DNA of 36,211 nt from Bacteroides sp. ET71 (GCF_023336905.1 NZ_JAMBLS010000029.1:1-36211); one strand, 5' to 3'; positions 23,622 to 31,503 are shown, counted from the stretch's first letter. Made by a program: numbers and translations. Notes: generated by a model from the letters alone, not told the origin.

Positions 23622-25268
23622 ATGAACATCAAACGACTGATTCTATCCATCCTGTTGCCGGCGGCCATGGCCTCTTACGCCCCCGCCTGCACCAACCTGA
23701 TTGTGGGCAAGAACGCTTCGACGGACGGCTCCACCATCGTGTCTTATTCGGCCGACTCCTACGGGTTGTTCGGCGAGTTATACCACTATCCCGCCGGGGT
23801 CTATCCGAAGGGGACGATGATTGACATCCACGAGTGGGACACAGGCAAGTACCTGGGCCAGATTGAACAGGCCCGCCAGACGTACAGCGTCATCGGCAAC
23901 ATGAACGAATTTCAACTGACCATCGGCGAGACCACCTTCGGCGGACGCCCCGAGCTGGTTGACACGCTGGGCATCATTGACTACGGCAGCCTCATCTACC
24001 TCACCCTCCAGCGCTCGCGCAACGCCCGCGAGGCCATCAAGGTCATGACCGAGCTGGTGCAGGAATATGGCTATTACAGCAGCGGTGAGTCCTTCACCAT
24101 CGCCGATCCCAACGAAGTGTGGATTATGGAGATGATAGGCAAAGGTCCCGGCGTGCGCGGAGCCGTCTGGGTGGCCGTGCGCGTGCCCGACGACTGCATC
24201 GCCGCCCATGCCAACCACAGCCGCATCCACCAGTTCCCCCTCGACGACAAGGACAACTGCCTCTACTCGCCCGACGTCATCTCCTTCGCCCGCGAACGAG
24301 GCTATTTCGACGGCGTCAACAGCGACTTCAGCTTCTCCGACGCCTACGCACCCTTGGGCTTTGGCGAACTGCGCTACTGCGAGGCTCGTGTCTGGAGCTA
24401 CTACAACCTCTTCACCGACCGCGGACAAGAGTTCCTGCCCTACATCCAGGGTAAAGACACCACTCCCATGCCCCTCTACCTCAAGCCCAACCGCAAACTC
24501 TCTGTCCAAGACATCAAGAACGCCATGCGCGACCATTACGAAGGAACTCCCCTCGACATCAGCCAGGACTTCGGCGCCGGCCCCTACCACGCACCCTACC
24601 GCCTCTCGCCCCTCGACTTCGAGGTCGACGGCCAGAAGTACTTCAACGAACGCCCCATCTCCACCCAGCAGACCGGCTTCGTCTTCGTCGCCCAGATGCG
24701 TGCCAACCTACCCGACGCCGTTGGCGGAGTACTCTGGTTCGGCACTGACGACGCCAACATGACCGTCTTCACCCCTGTCTACTGCTGCACCGACCGCGTG
24801 CCCCAATGCTACACCCGTGTTGACGGCGCCGACTACATCACCTTCTCCTGGCGCTCCGCCTTCTGGATATTCAACTGGGTCTCCAACATGGTTTACCCCC
24901 GCTACGACCTCCTCATCGGCGACCTCCGTGCCACCCAGACCGAGCTTGAGACAGCCTTCAACCAAGCCCAGCCCGGCATCGAGTCCGCCGCCCTTCAGCT
25001 CTGGCAGACCGACCCTGACCAGGCCAAGGCCCTGCTGACCAACTACACCAACATGACTGCCCAAAGCACCTTCGACACCTGGAAGCAACTCGGACAATAC
25101 CTCGTGGTGAAATACGCCGACGGCGTCATTCGCCGCACCAACCCCGACGGAACCTTCCAGCGCAACTCCATCGGTCAGCCCGCCGGCGTCATCCGCCCCG
25201 GCTACCCCGAAGACTTCCTGCGCGAATACATCAAACAGACTGGCGACCGATATAAAATGCCCGAATAG
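23622..25268 (+). CDS. C69-family dipeptidase (Ntn hydrolase), secreted
   Basis: A peptidase of family C69 (PepD type), 548 aa from ATG 23622. This start (MNIKRLILSILLPAAMASYA) is preferred because it begins a signal peptide; the frame-start at 23589 lies in the last repeat unit. C23, at APA-CTNLIVGKNAS, would become the N-terminal nucleophile after cleavage, as the Ntn mechanism requires. Further family motifs are SYSADSYG, MNEFQLTIGETTFGGR, ADPNEVWIMEMIG and AANHSRI-like AHANHSRIHQFPLDD. The codon use is extremely C-ending. A textbook promoter for the next genes overlaps its stop codon. Confidence 0.92.
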   Translation: MNIKRLILSILLPAAMASYAPACTNLIVGKNASTDGSTIVSYSADSYGLFGELYHYPAGVYPKGTMIDIHEWDTGKYLGQIEQARQTYSVIGNMNEFQLTIGETTFGGRPELVDTLGIIDYGSLIYLTLQRSRNAREAIKVMTELVQEYGYYSSGESFTIADPNEVWIMEMIGKGPGVRGAVWVAVRVPDDCIAAHANHSRIHQFPLDDKDNCLYSPDVISFARERGYFDGVNSDFSFSDAYAPLGFGELRYCEARVWSYYNLFTDRGQEFLPYIQGKDTTPMPLYLKPNRKLSVQDIKNAMRDHYEGTPLDISQDFGAGPYHAPYRLSPLDFEVDGQKYFNERPISTQQTGFVFVAQMRANLPDAVGGVLWFGTDDANMTVFTPVYCCTDRVPQCYTRVDGADYITFSWRSAFWIFNWVSNMVYPRYDLLIGDLRATQTELETAFNQAQPGIESAALQLWQTDPDQAKALLTNYTNMTAQSTFDTWKQLGQYLVVKYADGVIRRTNPDGTFQRNSIGQPAGVIRPGYPEDFLREYIKQTGDRYKMPE

Positions 25269-25299
25269 TTTGCTGGTTCGTTTTATCTTGCTATCTTTG
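25269..25299 (+). promoter_or_regulatory. Consensus Bacteroidetes promoter (TTTG-N19-TATCTTTG)
   Basis: A -33 TTTG (25269-25272) and a -7 TATCTTTG (25292-25299) have exactly 19 bp between them. It starts right at the C69 stop codon and drives the 33-codon ORF and the phosphohexomutase. Confidence 0.85.
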
Positions 25300-25337
25300 T
25301 AGGGCTAAGTGAAGAAGATACGTAAAGAGAATATGTT

Positions 25338-25439
25338 ATGACATTGGTAACAGTATTTCAGTTTATGTGTGTAGTCTGCGCAGTAGGACTATTTCTTACT
25401 GTAGTCACTCAATGGAAGAACTTAGTACATAAGCATTAA
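25338..25439 (+). CDS. 33-residue single-pass membrane peptide
   Basis: ATG 25338 to TAA 25437-25439 encodes 33 residues: MTLVTVFQFMCVVCAV followed by GLFLTVVTQWKNLVHKH. Residues 3-24 form a hydrophobic membrane helix followed by a basic tail (K-N-L-V-H-K-H), giving a positive-inside orientation. A consensus promoter begins 69 bp upstream, and the phosphohexomutase ATG is 18 bp after the stop, so it is the first gene of that transcript. I do not recognise a family. It may be an uncharacterised small protein or a leader ORF for the enzyme gene. Confidence 0.6.
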   Translation: MTLVTVFQFMCVVCAVGLFLTVVTQWKNLVHKH

Positions 25440-25457
25440 CTATTTAATTATTATATC

Positions 25458-27200
25458 ATGGAGAATCAAGAACTCATCAAACAAGTAACCGAGAAGGCCG
25501 AACAGTGGTTAACCCCTGCCTACAACGCAGAAACCCAGGCCGAAGTAAAGCGTATGCTGGACAGTGACGACAAGACCGAACTGATTGACAGCTTCTACAA
25601 GGACCTGGAATTCGGCACAGGCGGCCTGCGCGGCATCATGGGTGCCGGCAGCAACCGCATGAACATCTATACCGTAGGCGCCGCCACCCAAGGCCTGGCC
25701 AACTACCTGAACAAGTGCTTCAAGGACCGCGACCAAATCTCCGTCGTCGTAGGCCACGACTGCCGCAACAACAGCCGCAAGTTCGCCGAGATTTCGGCAG
25801 CCATCTTCTCGGCCAACGGCATCAAGGTCTACCTCTTCGACGACCTGCGCCCCACGCCCGAAGTATCTTTTGCCATCCGTCACTTGGGCTGTCAGAGCGG
25901 TATCAACATCACCGCCAGCCACAACCCGCGCGAGTATAACGGCTACAAAGCCTACTGGGACGACGGCGCACAAGTCCTGGCCCCGCATGACACCGCCATC
26001 ATCGAAGAAGTCAACAAGGTGAAGGTCAGCGACATCAAGTTCGAAGGCAATCAGGACCTCATCCAAGTCATCGGTGAGGACGTTGACAAAGTCTATCTCG
26101 ACATGGTACACGGTATCTCCATCGATCCCGCCGTCATCAAGCGCCAGAAAGACCTTTGCATCGTCTACACTCCGCTGCATGGAGCCGGACGCACCCTCAT
26201 CCCCCGCTCCCTCAAGGAATGGGGCTTCGAAAATGTCCATTGCGTGGAAGAGCAGATGGTGAAAGACGGTAACTTCCCCACCGTTGTCTCTCCCAATCCC
26301 GAGAACGCCGAAGCACTGACTTTGGCCATCAAGCTGGCCAAGCAACTGGATGCCGACATCGTCATGGCCAGCGACCCCGACGCAGACCGCGTGGGCATGG
26401 CCTGTAAGAACGACAAAGGCGAGTGGGTGCTTATCAACGGTAACCAGACGTGCCTCATCTTCCTTTACTACATTATCCGCAACCGCCTCGCCATGGGCAA
26501 GATGAAACCCAACGACTTCATCGTGAAGACCATCGTGACGACGGAACTCATCAAGGCCGTGGCCGACAAGAACCACATCGAGATGCGCGACTGCTACACA
26601 GGCTTCAAGTGGATTGCCCGCGAAATCCGCCTAAGCGAAGGCAAGCAGCAATACATCGGCGGCGGCGAAGAGAGCTACGGCTTCCTGGCCGAAGACTTCG
26701 TGCGCGACAAAGACGCCGTGTCTGCCTGCTCCCTGCTGGCCGAAATCTGCGCCTGGGCCAAGGACCAAGGCAAGACGCTGTATGACATTCTGATGGAAAT
26801 CTACGTGGAATACGGCTTCTCGAAAGAGACGACTGTCAACGTGGTGAAGCCCGGAAAGACCGGCGCCGAGGAAATCCAGAAGATGATGAGCGACTTCCGC
26901 GCCAATCCCCCGAAGGAAATCGGAGGTTCGCCCGTGGTGCTGACCAAGGATTACAAGGTGTTGAAGGCTACGGACGGGCAGGGCAACGTGAGCGACCTGG
27001 TGATGCCGGAAACGTCCAACGTGCTGCAATATTTCACGGAAGACGGCACGAAGATTTCCGTTCGTCCCTCGGGCACAGAGCCTAAGATTAAGTTCTACAT
27101 CGAGGTGAAGGGCCAGATGAAATGTGCCGGATGCTACGAAAAGGCATGTGCCGAGGCCGAGCAGAAGGTAGAGGCCGTGCGCAAATCGCTGGGCATTTGA
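25458..27200 (+). CDS. Phosphohexomutase (phosphoglucomutase/phosphomannomutase family)
   Basis: Interconverts hexose 1- and 6-phosphates in glycogen and nucleotide-sugar metabolism; cytoplasmic. The protein is 580 aa with the four alpha-D-phosphohexomutase domains. The phosphoserine is S154 in TASHNPREYNGYK, the magnesium loop is ASDPDADRVG (about 304-313), the sugar-binding loop is GGGEESYGF (about 400-408), and the phosphate-binding loop is VRPSGTEPKIKFY near residue 537. The length and the SHNPREYNGYKAYWDDG segment match the PgcA-like group rather than short PMM/GlmM. Phosphopentomutase activity is an alternative. A strong terminator follows. Confidence 0.93.
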   Translation: MENQELIKQVTEKAEQWLTPAYNAETQAEVKRMLDSDDKTELIDSFYKDLEFGTGGLRGIMGAGSNRMNIYTVGAATQGLANYLNKCFKDRDQISVVVGHDCRNNSRKFAEISAAIFSANGIKVYLFDDLRPTPEVSFAIRHLGCQSGINITASHNPREYNGYKAYWDDGAQVLAPHDTAIIEEVNKVKVSDIKFEGNQDLIQVIGEDVDKVYLDMVHGISIDPAVIKRQKDLCIVYTPLHGAGRTLIPRSLKEWGFENVHCVEEQMVKDGNFPTVVSPNPENAEALTLAIKLAKQLDADIVMASDPDADRVGMACKNDKGEWVLINGNQTCLIFLYYIIRNRLAMGKMKPNDFIVKTIVTTELIKAVADKNHIEMRDCYTGFKWIAREIRLSEGKQQYIGGGEESYGFLAEDFVRDKDAVSACSLLAEICAWAKDQGKTLYDILMEIYVEYGFSKETTVNVVKPGKTGAEEIQKMMSDFRANPPKEIGGSPVVLTKDYKVLKATDGQGNVSDLVMPETSNVLQYFTEDGTKISVRPSGTEPKIKFYIEVKGQMKCAGCYEKACAEAEQKVEAVRKSLGI

Positions 27201-27222
27201 TAAGTCAGGCCAATAAATAGGC

Positions 27223-27262
27223 AGAGGGGGTGCGTCTGAATGAAGTGCACCCCCTCTTTTTG
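27223..27262 (+). terminator. Terminator after the phosphohexomutase gene
   Basis: AGAGGGGGTGC (27223-27233) pairs perfectly with GCACCCCCTCT (27247-27257) over a 13-nt loop, followed by TTTTTG. Confidence 0.88.
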
Positions 27263-27276
27263 TCCGCTTGCGCCCT

Positions 27277-27360
27277 TGTCCGGAAGGAGCAATTCCTTTG
27301 TTCGGGAGGGGCGTCGTGCCTGTCCGTGAGGAAGAAATTCCCTGTCCGGGGTGCATCCGT
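27277..27360. repeat. Degenerate 22-bp-period repeat with TGTCCG starts
   Basis: TGTCCG (or TGTTCG) recurs at 27277, 27299, 27321 and 27343, exactly 22 bp apart, with another at 27261. Units 1 and 3 contain a small dyad, GGAA..TTCC. It fills the gap between the terminator of the phosphohexomutase and the 3' end of the convergent AraC gene. The unit bodies are poorly conserved, so this is a weak array. Confidence 0.45.
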
Positions 27361-27372
27361 TGGAGTAGGGGA

Positions 27373-28266
27373 TTAAGTCATTGCCCGGTATTCTTTGGGG
27401 GTACACCCCACTTGTTTCTTGAAGAAACGTGAAAAGTGTTGGGGATACTGAAAGCCCAGCATGTCGGCAATCTGTTTAGTGTTTAGGCGAGGATTGAGTA
27501 TGGCTTCCTTGGCCATTCCCGTAATCTGAGACTGGATACATTCTTGTGCGCTTCTTCCTGCGACCGATTTTATCAGGTCTCCGAAGTAGTTGGGAGAAAG
27601 GCATAGCTTGTCTGCAAAATACTTCACCGTAGGAAGCCCGTGGAGCTTTGCTGCGCCAGAGTCCCAGTATCCGTTCAGTAGCTGTTCAAAACGGGCCAGG
27701 ACATCGTTGTTCAGTTTCTCGCGGCTGGCAAACTGCCGTTCGTAGAAACGCATGCAGTAGTTGAGCAGTACCTCGATGTTGGAAACAAACAATTGGCGGG
27801 AGAAGTTGTCGATGAGATGATTCAGTTCCCGTTCTATGTGCTCCATGTAGTTTTGGATGATGCCACATTCGTCCGAAGACAAGTGCAGTGCCTCGTTGGA
27901 TGTGTAGGAAAAGAAGGTGAACTGCTTTATTCTCTGCGCCAGGGTTGTGCCATATAAAAGGTCGGGATGAAACATCAAACCGATAGCTTCGGGCACCGGG
28001 CCGCCTGGCATGCGATGTACCCCGATGGTTTGTCCGGGAGCCAGGCAGATAACGGTTCCATCGTTAAAATCATACTGCGTTTTGCCGTAATCCATGGTTA
28101 TCCCAACCGTTTTTACCAGGTATAAAGCATAGAACCCAAACGTCATCTTATGCGTCGGCTGGTTTTCCGAACGTTTAAAATGAATGATGCCAACTTGCGG
28201 ATGCAGAGTCTTCACCCCGAAAAACTGGTTATATTGCTGGATGTTGTCAGCCGTTACTATCTCCAT
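27373..28266 (-). CDS. AraC-family transcriptional regulator
   Basis: A DNA-binding regulator, 297 aa from ATG 28266 (MEIVTADNIQQYNQFFG). The frame opens at 28299, but that codon is upstream of a -7 box (28288-28295), so 28266 is chosen. The N-terminal half is a ligand-sensing region of the AraC type (about 20-180). The C-terminal domain has the two helix-turn-helix motifs: KYFADKLCLSPNYFGDLIKS and TKQIADMLGFQYPQHFSRFF followed by KKQVGCTPKEYR. It is divergent from a frameshifted small gene, an alpha/beta hydrolase and a cyclophilin-like lipoprotein, which it probably controls through two matched operators at 28341-28371 and 28411-28441. Confidence 0.92.
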   Translation of the reverse strand: MEIVTADNIQQYNQFFGVKTLHPQVGIIHFKRSENQPTHKMTFGFYALYLVKTVGITMDYGKTQYDFNDGTVICLAPGQTIGVHRMPGGPVPEAIGLMFHPDLLYGTTLAQRIKQFTFFSYTSNEALHLSSDECGIIQNYMEHIERELNHLIDNFSRQLFVSNIEVLLNYCMRFYERQFASREKLNNDVLARFEQLLNGYWDSGAAKLHGLPTVKYFADKLCLSPNYFGDLIKSVAGRSAQECIQSQITGMAKEAILNPRLNTKQIADMLGFQYPQHFSRFFKKQVGCTPKEYRAMT

Positions 28267-28287
28267 ATCTACCTTGTTTTTGAACTG

Positions 28288-28295
28288 CAAATATA
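28288..28295 (-). promoter_or_regulatory. -7 box for the AraC gene
   Basis: The minus strand reads TATATTTG, fitting TAnnTTTG, 21 bp before ATG 28266. No -33 box is evident. Operator A (28341-28371) ends about 46 bp upstream of it. Confidence 0.6.
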
Positions 28296-28340
28296 ACACT
28301 TCCCGTTTGCAGGCTGAGCATAGGACTGCTGTATGCAGGT

Positions 28341-28371
28341 AATCCGGGTTCGTTTTCCCGTCATTCGGGTA
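28341..28371 (+). promoter_or_regulatory. AraC-type operator A (21-bp direct repeat)
   Basis: Two half-sites, (C)CGGGT at 28345-28349 and (T)TCGGGT ending at 28370, are 21 bp apart, two DNA turns on the same face. The whole 31-bp block begins AATC and ends ATTCGGGTA. It aligns without gaps to operator B at 28411-28441. It is nearer the AraC promoter, which suggests autoregulation. Confidence 0.6.
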
Positions 28372-28410
28372 TTTTTCCCTCTTCTTGTGGCCGTTTTTTG
28401 TGGAAACCGT

Positions 28411-28441
28411 AATCGAGGTATTTCTGGCAGTTATTCAGGTA
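28411..28441 (+). promoter_or_regulatory. AraC-type operator B (21-bp direct repeat)
   Basis: Half-sites CGAGGT (28414-28419) and TCAGGT (28435-28440) are 21 bp apart. The shared 31-bp pattern with operator A includes AATC at the start, GGT in each half and ATTCnGGTA at the end. Its downstream half abuts the -33 region of the promoter at 28465-28472, the position of a class II activator site. Confidence 0.65.
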
Positions 28442-28464
28442 GCTGTCGATATTGGTTTGGCGGT

Positions 28465-28472
28465 TACTTTTG
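28465..28472 (+). promoter_or_regulatory. -7 box of the AraC-linked operon
   Basis: TACTTTTG fits TAnnTTTG, 25 bp before the ATG at 28498. The -33 position has no TTG, consistent with a need for the activator bound at operator B. Confidence 0.65.
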
Positions 28473-28497
28473 CAATAGAATAAATAACACCAGATAT

Positions 28498-28810
28498 ATG
28501 AAACGTACAACATTAGCTATGATTGCAGGTTTATTTGCTATGGCTACGGCAGCCATTGCCCAGCCTGTCTTCTACTGACATACTTGCTCTCGACCAGGCG
28601 TGTGTCGATTTGATATACGCCATGACTGAAGCCGAACACCACGACCTGGTGGAACATATGGAAAGCCGACACGGGCTGCGTCAGTTATCTTACATGAAAG
28701 AACTTGGCATGGGAAACAATCGGTATGTGCTTATAGACTTGGATAATGGAGGAAAGCGCATCACGGCTGCCGAAGCAGTAAAAGGACTCAAACCGTTCGT
28801 TCAGGAATAA
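28498..28810 (+). pseudogene. Small secreted protein gene with an apparent frameshift
   Basis: ATG 28498 begins an excellent signal peptide, MKRTTLAMIAGLFAMATAAI then AQ, but the frame stops at 28576-28578 after PVFY. The adjacent frame then stays open to 28810 and reads SLSSTDILALDQACVDLIYA, MTEAEHHDLVEHMESRHGLR, QLSYMKELGMGNNRYVLIDL and DNGGKRITAAEAVKGLKPFV. A single-base change near 28562-28566 would join signal and body into a secreted protein of about 103 aa. An internal ATG at 28621 could alternatively start a 62-aa cytoplasmic protein. The family of the body is not recognised. A sequencing error must be excluded. Confidence 0.55.
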
Positions 28811-28829
28811 TTATTAAAACAGAACAGAT

Positions 28830-29894
28830 ATGAAAATTATGAAAGCATTGACAATTCTTGTTGCAAGTCAGTTGGTTCTTGGCTTATCCGCCTTTGCGCA
28901 GGCTGGTCAGGCAGTCGATACTCCAACAGAAAAGCTTGAATTGACGCAGGAATGGGATAAAGTATTTCCTAAAAGCTCTCAAGTGAAACACAGTAAAGTA
29001 ACCTTCCACAATCGTTATGGCATCACACTTGCCGCTGACCTCTACATCCCCAAGAATGTATCGGGCAAACTTCCGGCCATTGCAGTCAGCGGCCCGTTTG
29101 GTGCGGTGAAAGAGCAGTCCTCCGGACTCTATGCACAGACTTTGGCCGAACGTGGTTTTCTGACCATCGCTTTCGACCCTTCTTTTACAGGGGAGAGTGG
29201 CGGTCAGCCTCGTAGCGTGGCTTCACCGGACATCAATACGGAAGATTTCAGTGCAGCGGTGGATTATCTGGCAACGCGTGACGACGTAGATGCAGAACGT
29301 ATCGGTATACTGGGGATTTGTGGATTCGGCGGTTTTGCTATCAATGCGGCTGCCGTGGACACACGCATTAAGGCTACGGTCGCATCTACCATGTACGACA
29401 TTTGCCGAGGGACGGCCAATGGTTATTTCGATGCTAACGACAATGCCGAAGCTCGTTACCAAATGCGCAAACAACTGAACGCTCAACGTACGGAAGATTA
29501 CCGGAACGGTACGTACAAGCGTACAGTTATGAATCCTAAACCGGAAGCGGATGCCCCCCAATTCATGAAGGATTATTACGATTACTACAAAACGGAACGA
29601 GGCTTTCACCCTCGTTCTATCAACTCAGGTTTGGGCTGGAATGTCACTTCGTCGCTTTCGCTCCTCAATATGCCGATATTGGCTTACAGCGATGAAATAC
29701 GTAGTGCTGTACTGGTGGTGCACGGCGAAAAGGCTCATTCCCGCTATTTCGGTGAAGATGCGTTCAAGAAATTGAAAGGAGACAACAAGGAACTTCTGAT
29801 TGTGCCGGGAGCCAATCACACAGACCTTTACGATAATCTGGAAAAAATTCCGTTTGACAAGATTGAACAGTTTTATCGCAAATATCTGAAATAG
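28830..29894 (+). CDS. Secreted alpha/beta hydrolase (dienelactone hydrolase-like)
   Basis: An exported hydrolase, 354 aa, with a signal peptide ending near AFAQ (M4 at 28839 is an alternative start). The alpha/beta fold is shown by YGITLAADLYIPKN, an oxyanion region around AVSGPFGAVKEQ, the nucleophile elbow GICGFGG with C164 in place of the usual Ser, and the His loop VPGANHTDLYD near residue 330. A Cys nucleophile is typical of dienelactone hydrolases. The acid is probably the D or E near VVHGEKAHSRYF. The substrate is unknown. It follows the frameshifted gene by 19 bp and precedes the cyclophilin-like gene by 24 bp, so all three are likely one AraC-controlled operon. Confidence 0.85.
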   Translation: MKIMKALTILVASQLVLGLSAFAQAGQAVDTPTEKLELTQEWDKVFPKSSQVKHSKVTFHNRYGITLAADLYIPKNVSGKLPAIAVSGPFGAVKEQSSGLYAQTLAERGFLTIAFDPSFTGESGGQPRSVASPDINTEDFSAAVDYLATRDDVDAERIGILGICGFGGFAINAAAVDTRIKATVASTMYDICRGTANGYFDANDNAEARYQMRKQLNAQRTEDYRNGTYKRTVMNPKPEADAPQFMKDYYDYYKTERGFHPRSINSGLGWNVTSSLSLLNMPILAYSDEIRSAVLVVHGEKAHSRYFGEDAFKKLKGDNKELLIVPGANHTDLYDNLEKIPFDKIEQFYRKYLK

Positions 29895-29918
29895 AATATA
29901 TGTAAAGACCAGATGGAT

Positions 29919-30425
29919 ATGAAACAGATGATTCGATGGATACTGGCAGCTTTATCCTTTATGTTGGCAACCGGACTTGCCGCCTGTGCGGATGATACCC
30001 CTTTGCCAGAAACGGAAACTCCTGTGCAACCAGGAAATGAAGGAGATAATTCAGATGAAGAAAGCCCTATGAATAGAAATATTGCCATAGAGATAAACGG
30101 TACATCTTTCAGTGCCACACTTACTGAAAATGAGGCGGCGCGAGTTTTTGCATCGATGTTGCCCCTGACGATGCAGATGAGCGAATTGAATGGAAACGAA
30201 AAATATTACTACCTCGACAACGACCTACCAACAGACAGCTATCGACCTGGGACTATACAAACCGGCGACCTGATGCTTTATGGCTCATCGTGTGTGGTAC
30301 TCTTTTATGAGACTTTCTCATCCGGTTATAATTATACCCGGCTTGGGCGGATAGACAATCCCGAAGGACTGGCGGATGTTGTAGGAACTGGGGCTGTGAC
30401 TGTCAGGTTTGCAGCACAATATTGA
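29919..30425 (+). CDS. Cyclophilin-like fold lipoprotein
   Basis: An exported lipoprotein, 168 aa from ATG 29919 (a second ATG at 29913 is also possible). The signal peptide ends in a lipobox, LAAC, and a flexible Asp/Glu/Pro-rich linker (about 25-50) follows. The C-terminal domain, IAIEINGTSFSATLTENEAA..YYYLDNDLPTDSY..GDLMLYGSSCVVLFYETF..YTRLGRIDNPEGL, matches the bacterial cyclophilin-like family in its N-G-x-x-F/L-A-T-L-x-x-N and G-D-L-x-L-Y/W motifs. This family shares the cyclophilin fold but its biochemical role is not established. It is the last gene of the AraC-linked group. Confidence 0.82.
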   Translation: MKQMIRWILAALSFMLATGLAACADDTPLPETETPVQPGNEGDNSDEESPMNRNIAIEINGTSFSATLTENEAARVFASMLPLTMQMSELNGNEKYYYLDNDLPTDSYRPGTIQTGDLMLYGSSCVVLFYETFSSGYNYTRLGRIDNPEGLADVVGTGAVTVRFAAQY

Positions 30426-30455
30426 TACAGGTTGCTTCATAAGGCCATTCTGTTT

Positions 30456-30629
30456 TCAATATTTTCTCTGTTTATTCAGGAGGATGTAAACCAATAATCC
30501 CACGATAATGCTGGTCAGTGCACCGCCTAGGATGGCATTATTTATATGTTGGCTAAATGCGCTGACGATAAGTGTAATTACGCCAGCGACGACAAACAGC
30601 AGTCCGAGGTTCTTAAATAATCCATTCAT
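30456..30629 (-). CDS. Small two-helix membrane protein
   Basis: 57 aa from ATG 30629 (MNGLFKNLGLLFVVAGVITL). Two hydrophobic helices (about 5-23 and 31-50) flank a short loop (SQHINNAILGG), ending in a basic tail, KQRKY. Longer in-frame starts at 30656 or 30692 are disfavoured because a -7 box lies at 30668-30675. I cannot assign a family. It is convergent with the cyclophilin-like gene and divergent from rpsF. Confidence 0.65.
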   Translation of the reverse strand: MNGLFKNLGLLFVVAGVITLIVSAFSQHINNAILGGALTSIIVGLLVYILLNKQRKY

Positions 30630-30667
30630 TGTTTTATTCGATTGCATTGGGAGCATATTTCTTCTTG

Positions 30668-30675
30668 CAAAGTTA
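30668..30675 (-). promoter_or_regulatory. -7 box for the small membrane protein gene
   Basis: The minus strand reads TAACTTTG, fitting TAnnTTTG, about 38 bp before ATG 30629. Confidence 0.55.
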
Positions 30676-30810
30676 ATAGCCTTCTCTGTCATTTCCTAAC
30701 ATATCGGAAAGAACGAGCGAGAATGGGGTAATTCTGATATAATATGTCGGGAGAATTGAGGCAAACAGCCTACTTTGTTGAATACAAATAGCAAAAAGAA
30801 CCTGAGAGTG

Positions 30811-30841
30811 TTGGTGGTTACAAGTAAAATCCTTACCTTTG
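30811..30841 (+). promoter_or_regulatory. Bacteroidetes promoter for the rpsF operon
   Basis: A -33 TTGG (30811-30814) and a -7 TACCTTTG (30834-30841) are 19 bp apart. The leader before rpsF is about 35 nt and AT-rich. Confidence 0.8.
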
Positions 30842-30883
30842 CACCGCTTTTTACAAAAAACACTTATTTAATTATTTAAAAGT

Positions 30884-31228
30884 ATGAATCAATACGAAAC
30901 CGTTTTCATTTTAACTCCCGTTTTGTCTGATGCTCAGATGAAGGAAGCGGTAGAGAAATTCAAAGGCATCCTTACCGCCGAAGGTGCTGAGATTGTGAAT
31001 GAAGAAAACTGGGGATTGAAGAAACTGGCTTATCCTATCCAGAAGAAATCCACAGGGTTCTATCAACTGATTGAGTTCAATGCAGAGCCTTCTGTCATTG
31101 AGAAGCTGGAAGTCAATTTCCGTCGTGACGAGCGTGTTATCCGCTTCCTGACTTTCAAGCAGGACAAGTATGCTGCTGAATATGCTGCAAAGAGAAGAAG
31201 TATGAAATCAACTAAAAAGGAGGATTAA
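30884..31228 (+). CDS. rpsF: Ribosomal protein bS6
   Basis: A small-subunit ribosomal protein that forms a heterodimer with bS18 on the 16S rRNA platform. It is 114 aa, starts [20 protein letters not shown], and contains the typical [22 protein letters not shown] strand and the [10 protein letters not shown] segment. The basic tail ([12 protein letters not shown]) is usual in Bacteroidetes. It is the first gene of the rpsF-rpsR-rplI operon, with rpsR starting 2 bp after its stop. Confidence 0.98.
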   Translation: MNQYETVFILTPVLSDAQMKEAVEKFKGILTAEGAEIVNEENWGLKKLAYPIQKKSTGFYQLIEFNAEPSVIEKLEVNFRRDERVIRFLTFKQDKYAAEYAAKRRSMKSTKKED

Positions 31229-31230
31229 TC

Positions 31231-31503
31231 ATGGCACAACAAGTTCAATCAGAAATCAGATATTTGACTCCGCCTTCTGTAGACGTGAAGAAAAAGAAAT
31301 ATTGCCGTTTCAAAAAGAGCGGTATCAAGTACATTGACTACAAGGATCCCGAGTTCCTGAAGAAGTTCTTGAACGAACAGGGCAAGATTCTTCCGCGTCG
31401 CATCACAGGTACTTCGTTGAAGTATCAGCGTCGTGTGGCTCAGGCCGTTAAGAGAGCGCGTCACTTGGCTTTGCTGCCTTATGTAACAGACTTGATGAAA
31501 TAA
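31231..31503 (+). CDS. rpsR: Ribosomal protein bS18
   Basis: A small-subunit protein of 90 aa, the partner of bS6. The diagnostic core is [20 protein letters not shown], followed by [20 protein letters not shown] and [12 protein letters not shown]. The N-terminus ([15 protein letters not shown]) is lineage-typical. The operon order bS6-bS18-bL9 is a widespread arrangement. Confidence 0.98.
   Translation: MAQQVQSEIRYLTPPSVDVKKKKYCRFKKSGIKYIDYKDPEFLKKFLNEQGKILPRRITGTSLKYQRRVAQAVKRARHLALLPYVTDLMK

Noticed and set aside
23778-24590. Minus-strand 270-codon frame over the C69 gene, and 25509-26576 over the phosphohexomutase
   Set aside because: These genes have extreme C-ending codons, which leaves the opposite strand free of stops. 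The sense strand carries the catalytic motifs.
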